This document shows, piece by piece, positions 58,632 through 64,000 of a stretch of DNA of 64,000 nucleotides. This DNA is from Tetradesmus obliquus (Eukaryota; Chlorophyta; Chlorophyceae; Sphaeropleales; Scenedesmaceae): positions 2,356,001-2,420,000 of the forward strand of contig CP126196.1 in assembly GCA_030272155.1 (NCBI GenBank). Direction: 5' to 3'. Positions within the stretch are counted from its first letter, which is position 1. The number at the start of each line of letters is the position of its first letter. The translations under genes and the position numbers were made by a program. A model generated the notes under the pieces. It did not search any database. It was not told the DNA's origin and saw only the letters and a program-made list of their open reading frames with translations.

Positions 58632-61600
58632 CGGCACGAGCTCGAGCATGTAAGGCTGCCACGGCTTTGCTCTGTTGGCCATGTTTACAGTATCGCGCTG
58701 TTCGTGCATGTTGCGTCTGAGCAAAGCCATATCACCCGGTCAGTGATCTGCTCAGGTGCAGCAACATGTGCAGACATCTTGTGCTGTGTGCTACTGCCAG
58801 CTGCTCAGCCGCAGCGCATTGCTGCTGCCATACGTCCGCCTCTGGCGGCTGCTGCCGTCGCCACTGCTGCTGCTACCTCTTATCTCTTGCTGCGGCTGCC
58901 GCTGTTGTTGCTGCTGCTACCTCTCATTACGCGCGACTGCTGCTGCTGCTGCTGCCGCAGCCCGCCCCTCAGCGCCGGCACCCTCTCCACCCTGGAGCAG
59001 TTTGGGCAGCAGGCGCGCATCAACGGCAGGCGCCAACTCAGCGATAATCACGCCCGCAGCTGGGGTTCAGCCATTCAGCGCAGGTACTTGCCCGAGATGT
59101 GCGACGCAATCAGCCTGAATGTGCCAGGCAGCGCTGCGGAGGCGAGGCTGCGCTGGGAGTTCCTCATGGTGCGTGGTTGTGGTGTGTGTTTCTTGTTGCA
59201 GAGCTGCATGGATGTGGCTGTGTATGCTGATGATGTGTGCAGGATGGTGCCTATGGCTGCTGGTGTTTGGTTGCGCGGCTGCGCTGGGAGTCCTTATGGT
59301 GTGAGGGCTGCAGCTGCAGCGAGTGCAGCATTGCATCCCGCTGCACATGCGGAGTAATTGCAAGCAGAGTGGTCCATAATTTGTGTATGTGAAGAGGTGG
59401 TAGCCAGAACCAGCTGGGAAACAGATACTGCAGCTTCATCAGCGAGTGTGAGACCTCACCGCAGCACCCGCGCTGCCGCTGCCGCATGGCGTTTGCGGCA
59501 GCCTTTTGAACCCAGTGCTGACCGACTGCTTGCAGGCGCTTCAAGACTGTAGCCTGTGCTCGACTGTCCAGGTGCAGCAGCTGGTGCAGACGTGTGCAGC
59601 ATGCGGCTTGGACCTCAATGAAGGCAGTGCTGCCGCGGCACGCCAGGCTGCTGCAGCAGCAGCAGACCCTGTTGACATACTACAGCAGCTGCTGGACAGG
59701 TGAGCCGTCCTTTCATGTAGCTGCCGTTTATCTGGCCGTCATTAGACATGTGCGACAGACGCTTCTTTCATTGCGACGATCCGCTGCAGCTTGCAGGCAT
59801 GCTGTCAACTGGGGCAGCGTCATGCACCTAGATTGTTGCCATACGCAAGCAGGCACCAATGCGTTTCACTGTATGTTGTGCTGCTGCTGCTGCTGCTGCT
59901 GCGGCTGCTGCGTGTTATGCTGTGTGCAGGTTGCCAGGTGCTGTAGCTGCGTAGCGGCCGCAGGCAGTGCAAGGCCTGCTGCGACGTATCTCTGAGCAGC
60001 TAAAGCAGATTATACGGCAGCAGCAGCAGCAGCAGCAGCAGCAGTGCAATACAGGTCCCCCTGTGAAGAGGCAGCGCTTGGACTCTGATACAGGCGCTGC
60101 AGTTGGCCCTGGGGCCTGGCAGCAGCAGCAACCACAGCAGGCCAATGTGCAGTCAACGGAGCTGCAGCAGCAGCAGCCAGCAGCAGCGGCGCGAGAGATG
60201 TATCAGCAGCTAGCCGGCATGCTGCTAACTGCACACGACGCTGCACTGCAGCAGCACCAGGTTGGCGTGGAGCTGGAGTGGCGATTGGGGTTCCTGCAGC
60301 TGCTGCAGCAGGCTACGGAGCTGCATGCGCCGCTGCTGCAGCTGCTGCAGGCTAGCATGGCGGGCGTGCGTGGCGAGTATGATCCTCAGCAGGTGCGGAT
60401 GGGCTGTATGAGTTTGCCGTGTTGTGGTTTGCTGCTCCTGCCTTTCTTGTTCGTGTACCAGAATCATCCCTTGCTTCTGCTGCACTCGTCCTTAGAGGGC
60501 TTTACTGGCACGCATGATGCTCTTGTCTGTGTTCACGGCATGGCCTGCTGCATTCCCCCGGCTTTTTCTCATGACAAGCACGTGCGGCCTATGGCAATGT
60601 TGATGTTGCTTCATCGCTATCATGTGGATAAACATCAATGTATTGACTAAACAACGGCACCACCTTGCTGCATGCATGTGGCTGCTCAGGTGGCAGCCAG
60701 AGGCCGGCTGACAGCGCTAATGGCAGCAATGCAGCCCAGCCAGCTGCTGCTTCTGCAGCCGCACTCAGAGCCCCCACTGGTGCAGCAGGAGGCAGCAGCA
60801 CCTGTGTACAGCTGGAGCATTGATGCCTCAGCCTTGCTACTAGATTCAGCCCAAACAGCTGCAGTCGCAGCTTCAGCAGGAGCAGCAGCAGCAGGGTTTG
60901 GTGCTGCATTGGGTGCCAGCCGGCAGCTGTGTGGGTGTGAGGTGGTGCAGCAGCTGCTGAGCGGGGAGTGCCTGAGCACTGCCAGCCAGGCGTGCTGCGT
61001 AGTGTCATTTTGGGCGGGCTATGTGTGTGAGGTGCGACACCTGGGGCGCTGGGGCGCAGGTGAGACACAAGGCAGCGCAGTGCATGGCACATGAGCCTTT
61101 GCGGTTACCGTATGTTTTCGTCCTTGTGCATGAATGTACGGGATGTGCGCAGAGTGCTTGAAGTGCGACTGCAAAGCTTACGCATGCAAATTTCTGCCCA
61201 CACCATACAGAATGGGTGCTGCCTCAGCATGACATAAACCGCCTCATGCTTGAGTCATTACTGTGAGCTGTTGGTTCATGATAGACTTGAAGCAGGCAGT
61301 CACGAGCAATGACATGACGCACTACATGACATATATACTCTTCCCTACGGACGATGCCCCGCGAACTTCTTGCGGGCTTGCGTCCCCCGTTCGTTGCTGC
61401 CCTGTGCTTTGCAGGTCCTTATGGCCCATTTCAAAGGGAACGGCTATCAAGCGCCAGCACTGGCGCCGGCAGCGGCAGCAGCAGCTGCGCAGCAGGTGCT
61501 GCTGATGCTGCTGGCAAGCACAACAACAGCAGCAGCAGCAGCAGGATGCTGGGCTACCTTCCCCGGCAGATGCCTGCGTTGCTGCGTGTGCTGGGGCAGA

Positions 61601-62081
61601 GGCTGGATGACGCGCTTGTAGCAGAGGGGCTAGATCAGCACGATGCAGCCGTCCTGCATGAATGCTTGCAGGTAGGTGTGTGGCTTGGGGGGTTGTCTCA
61701 CTACAGGCAGTGCCCTCTTTAGTGCTGATTGCTATTGTCGAGGTGCAGCATATGCCGGGCTGGTGATGTGCAAACTCAGCAAGCTATGTTTGCAGTCAAT
61801 GCGCTACAGCAGACAGCCGAGACACAGAGCACTTTAATGTGGGCTGGCATTCACCAGCAGCTGTGCTTCCGGCACTGCCTCTATGATGTATCTGTGGCTT
61901 GCACATGTGAGCAGCATAGGCCAGCACACTTCGATCCTCACAATCATGCAATGCCTTTTTTTCTGGTCACTTTGTAGAAAGGCAGATGTGCCTTGCCTGC
62001 CTGTGCCTGCAGGTGTGCAGCAAGACGCTGGAGAAGAGCAAACCCATGAAGTGGCTTGTGCAGCAGTGCGGGGTGGCATAG
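55602..62081 (+). CDS. Large Gln/Ala/Leu-rich protein, family unknown
   Basis: Exons fitting in phase: 55602-55708, 55838-55967, 56158-56475, 56889-56959, 57232-57535, 57752-57908, 58138-58217, 58495-58649, 58961-59168 and 59536-59699. Further exons follow: about 59952-60392, 60690-61059, 61415-61671 and 62013-62081. The join at 59699 to 59952 does not fit, so a small exon may be missing there. Total is about 900 aa. It starts MLDTAAVCFALGQQAATCSQ, then GIFQRRHFVRGLQIGLQ. It is mostly helical (CWRGLALKHSSWRCIVSCML; LLPPLLVLQRLLHG). A basic NLS-like PPVKRQRLDSD follows a Gln run. It ends SKPMKWLVQQCGVA. The character suits a nuclear scaffold such as a large Mediator subunit, but that is a guess. 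Confidence 0.7.
59263..59305 (+). repeat. Echo of the 3' edge of large-gene exon 58961-59168
   Basis: This repeats the exon end coding RLRWEFLM (here RLRWESLW) and its donor flank (GTGTGAGG), about 120 bp into the intron. Confidence 0.75.
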
Positions 62082-62756
62082 AACTACATTTGGCATAGTT
62101 CCTCGCAATCTATGATACAGTCCCTGCATGTTGAAGCAGTACTTTTTGTCACAAGACGCAGTGCAGCTGTAGACATGCTTAGCTCCTGCCCGGTGATCCA
62201 GCCTGGCAGGCTGGGTGCAGGATCAGCAGCAGCGGGTGCAAGGCGCGTGCTGACTCATAATTTTAATCTGTGATCGCTTTGTTGCTGTAATGCGGAAGGA
62301 GCCATGTAGCCAGCTGTCATCGCTGTCCCTGATGCTGTCAAATTCTGGTTACACTGTGTGACGCCAGAGAGCGCTTATGATTCAAACGTTGCAGGTCCGC
62401 GCGACCTTCACATACATCCTCCAACCATCATCAACACAGTTCAAACTTTAAAGGCGACCGCGCGGGCCTGTACTGCATATTGGGCGGAAGAAACCCTAGC
62501 CCTGCCGGAAGTTAGATGCGGCATTAGATGGGGTGCGCAAACGCCCTGTGAAGGTCAGCGTTGTGCTGTTGGCCAATGAACTGCACAACAAAGCGGGCAA
62601 AACACACGCCACCAATCCTCTACCACTACTACGCACACTGGCACTGCCAGGCGAACAGCGGCATCTGCGCGAGCGGTGGCACCGCTCTCAGGACGCACTT
62701 AATAGTTTTTTTGCTTTGATCGAGTTGAGCTTATCAAAATTAGGCACAGCTTAAGC
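62082..62756. other. Intergenic region before the kinase gene
   Basis: 675 bp; TGTAA at 62286-62290 may be the poly(A) signal of the large gene. The rest should include the kinase promoter. No gene is supported. Confidence 0.5.
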
Positions 62757-64000
62757 ATGGGAGCCTGCTTGTCGTGCGGAAGCCACAGAGAGGTGGCACC
62801 TGCACCTGAAGCCCCGCACCGAGCTGGGCACAGCGTGTTTGGCAAGGAGACCGAAGATGTACATGCAGTGTAAGCTGCAGCCCGCTTGCTGGTACCTGCA
62901 TGGCTGCTTAGCAGGCACAGCTTGCAGGATCATGCGCAGGGGCAGGGCCAGTGAAGAGCAGCCTGCTGCATCCAATGCAATGCTGCGTTGACAGAGGATG
63001 CAGAGGCCAGTCTGGTGCTACGCCTTAGACCACCACTGCAGAATGCATTTACATTTGACGTGTGAAGCCTGAAGTGAGGTTGTGCAATCACACATGCCAC
63101 CAGTTCTAGTGCACAAAGCTGCCCTAACGCATCAGCCCGTTGAATGTGCTGCATGTCTTCTGCTGCTGACTTGCTGCAGCTACGAATTTGGCAAGTTTCT
63201 GGGCAGGGGCCGCTTTGGAAGCACCCGCGTTGTCACTAACACAGCCATAGGCGAGCAGCTGGCCTGCAAGTCCATTGCCAAGCACAAGCTGCTAAAAGAG
63301 CAGGAGCTGCTGCAGGAAATTCAGATCATGCAGCACCTTGCAGGACACCCCAATGTGGTGCAGCTGCGCAGTGTGCATGAAGATGCGGCCAGTGTGCACC
63401 TGGTGATGGAGCTGTGCAGAGGAGGAGAGCTGGCTGATGTCATCCTGCAGCGCAAGCAGCAGTTTGCAGAGAGCGAGGCAGCAGCAATCATGCGGACGAT
63501 CGCTGAGGTGAGCTCAGAGGTCTGAATGAGACGCCGTGGCGTGAGTGTGGCAAGTCTTGGAGGTGGACCGCTTTGCACTTGGATTATTGCAGCTGGAGTG
63601 CATGTTGTTCTTGCACTGCCTGGTGTACTGCATAAAGCACAGCGCATTGTGCTGCACAACACACTGCATGATGTACTGCGAATTGTACTGCGATGTACTG
63701 CACTGCAACTCATACTGCATTGCATGATGTACTGCAGGCTGTCGCACACTGCCACGCCAGCAGTGTCGTCCACAGGGACATCAAGCCCGAGAACTTCCTG
63801 CTCCTCAACAGCAGCGAGCCGGCAGCGCTGCAGCTGGCAGACTTTGGGCTGTCTGCCTTTGTCAGTGAGGGGCAGCGCCTCAGTGACGTGGTGGGCTCGG
63901 ATTACTACATGGCTCCCGAGGTAGGTGCAGGCGCTGATGATGCCACACAACACCTTCATTGATGATAATTGAGCTGACTGTTGCTTGTCCCATTGCACGC
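62757..64000 (+). CDS. CDPK/CaMK-type Ser/Thr protein kinase, 5' part (truncated by window)
   Basis: Exons: 62757-62869, 63180-63507, 63737-63920 and onward past the window. The start MGACLSCGSHRE fits the N-myristoylation/palmitoylation signal typical of plant and algal calcium-dependent protein kinases. VYEFGKFLGRGRFGSTRVV is the Gly-rich loop. Lys in LACKSI is the ATP-anchoring lysine, and LLQEIQIMQHLAGHPNVVQL holds the helix-C glutamate. HRDIKPEN is the catalytic loop, DFGLSAF the Mg-binding motif, and YYMAPE starts the P+1 region. The calcium-binding EF-hands expected of a CDPK would lie outside the window, so CDPK versus other CaMK-group kinase is not settled. Junction phases all match. 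Confidence 0.93.

Noticed and set aside
1-64000. CRISPR arrays, tRNA or rRNA genes, transposons, virus-like elements
   Set aside because: None seen. The tandem repeats are triplet runs or exon-edge duplicates, and no reverse transcriptase, integrase, transposase or capsid-like frame was found.

Overview
The window looks like nuclear DNA of a green alga, probably a core chlorophyte (Chlorophyceae). The genes are intron-rich, with GT-AG introns, strong CAG/CTG bias and long Gln/Ala/Ser runs. Green-lineage genes occur together: a CASTOR/POLLUX-type channel, a plastid pKIWI502-like oxidoreductase and a CDPK-like kinase. TGTAA motifs sit beyond several stop codons. I saw no rRNA, tRNA, CRISPR, virus-like element or transposon.

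Layout. 1-7.5 kb (+): 3' part of a CASTOR/POLLUX-type channel, followed to 8.25 kb by extra copies of its last exon. 9.3-10.96 kb (-): TRAPPC1/Bet5. 11.6-18.8 kb (+): nicastrin. 20.1-22.9 kb (+): pKIWI502-type FAD/NAD(P) oxidoreductase. 24.0-27.3 kb (+): splicing factor RBM22/Slt11. 27.3-32.0 kb: no recognised gene, but base composition suggests minus-strand transcription. 32.0-35.3 kb (-): unknown multi-pass membrane protein. 36.7-39.35 kb (-): TVP38/TMEM64-type membrane protein, probably plastid. 39.8-42.6 kb (+): IQ-motif protein. 43.4-46.2 kb (+): hemerythrin HHE protein. 47.8-48.3 kb (-): TFIIS N-terminal-domain protein with a PIP-like motif. 48.8-50.9 kb (+): unknown, probably plastid protein made of exact 12-residue repeats. 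51-55.3 kb: sparse, one weak small gene and one weak small ORF. 55.6-62.1 kb (+): large unrecognised Gln/Ala-rich protein. 62.8-64.0 kb (+): 5' part of a CDPK-like kinase. Exon sets were built by hand. For eight complete multi-exon genes and the single-exon TFIIS gene the summed lengths give whole reading frames.

The genes are unrelated housekeeping genes and do not form a pathway. What links them is structural. Most of the plus-strand genes, and TRAPPC1, carry short diverged copies of exon edges, often with the splice site, in the neighbouring intron or 3' flank (about 40 copies here). Sense-strand CAG runs follow donors, and CTG runs abut acceptors. This layer of 'exon-edge echoes' is the main unusual signal. 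The second is the dodecapeptide-repeat protein at 48.8-50.9 kb.
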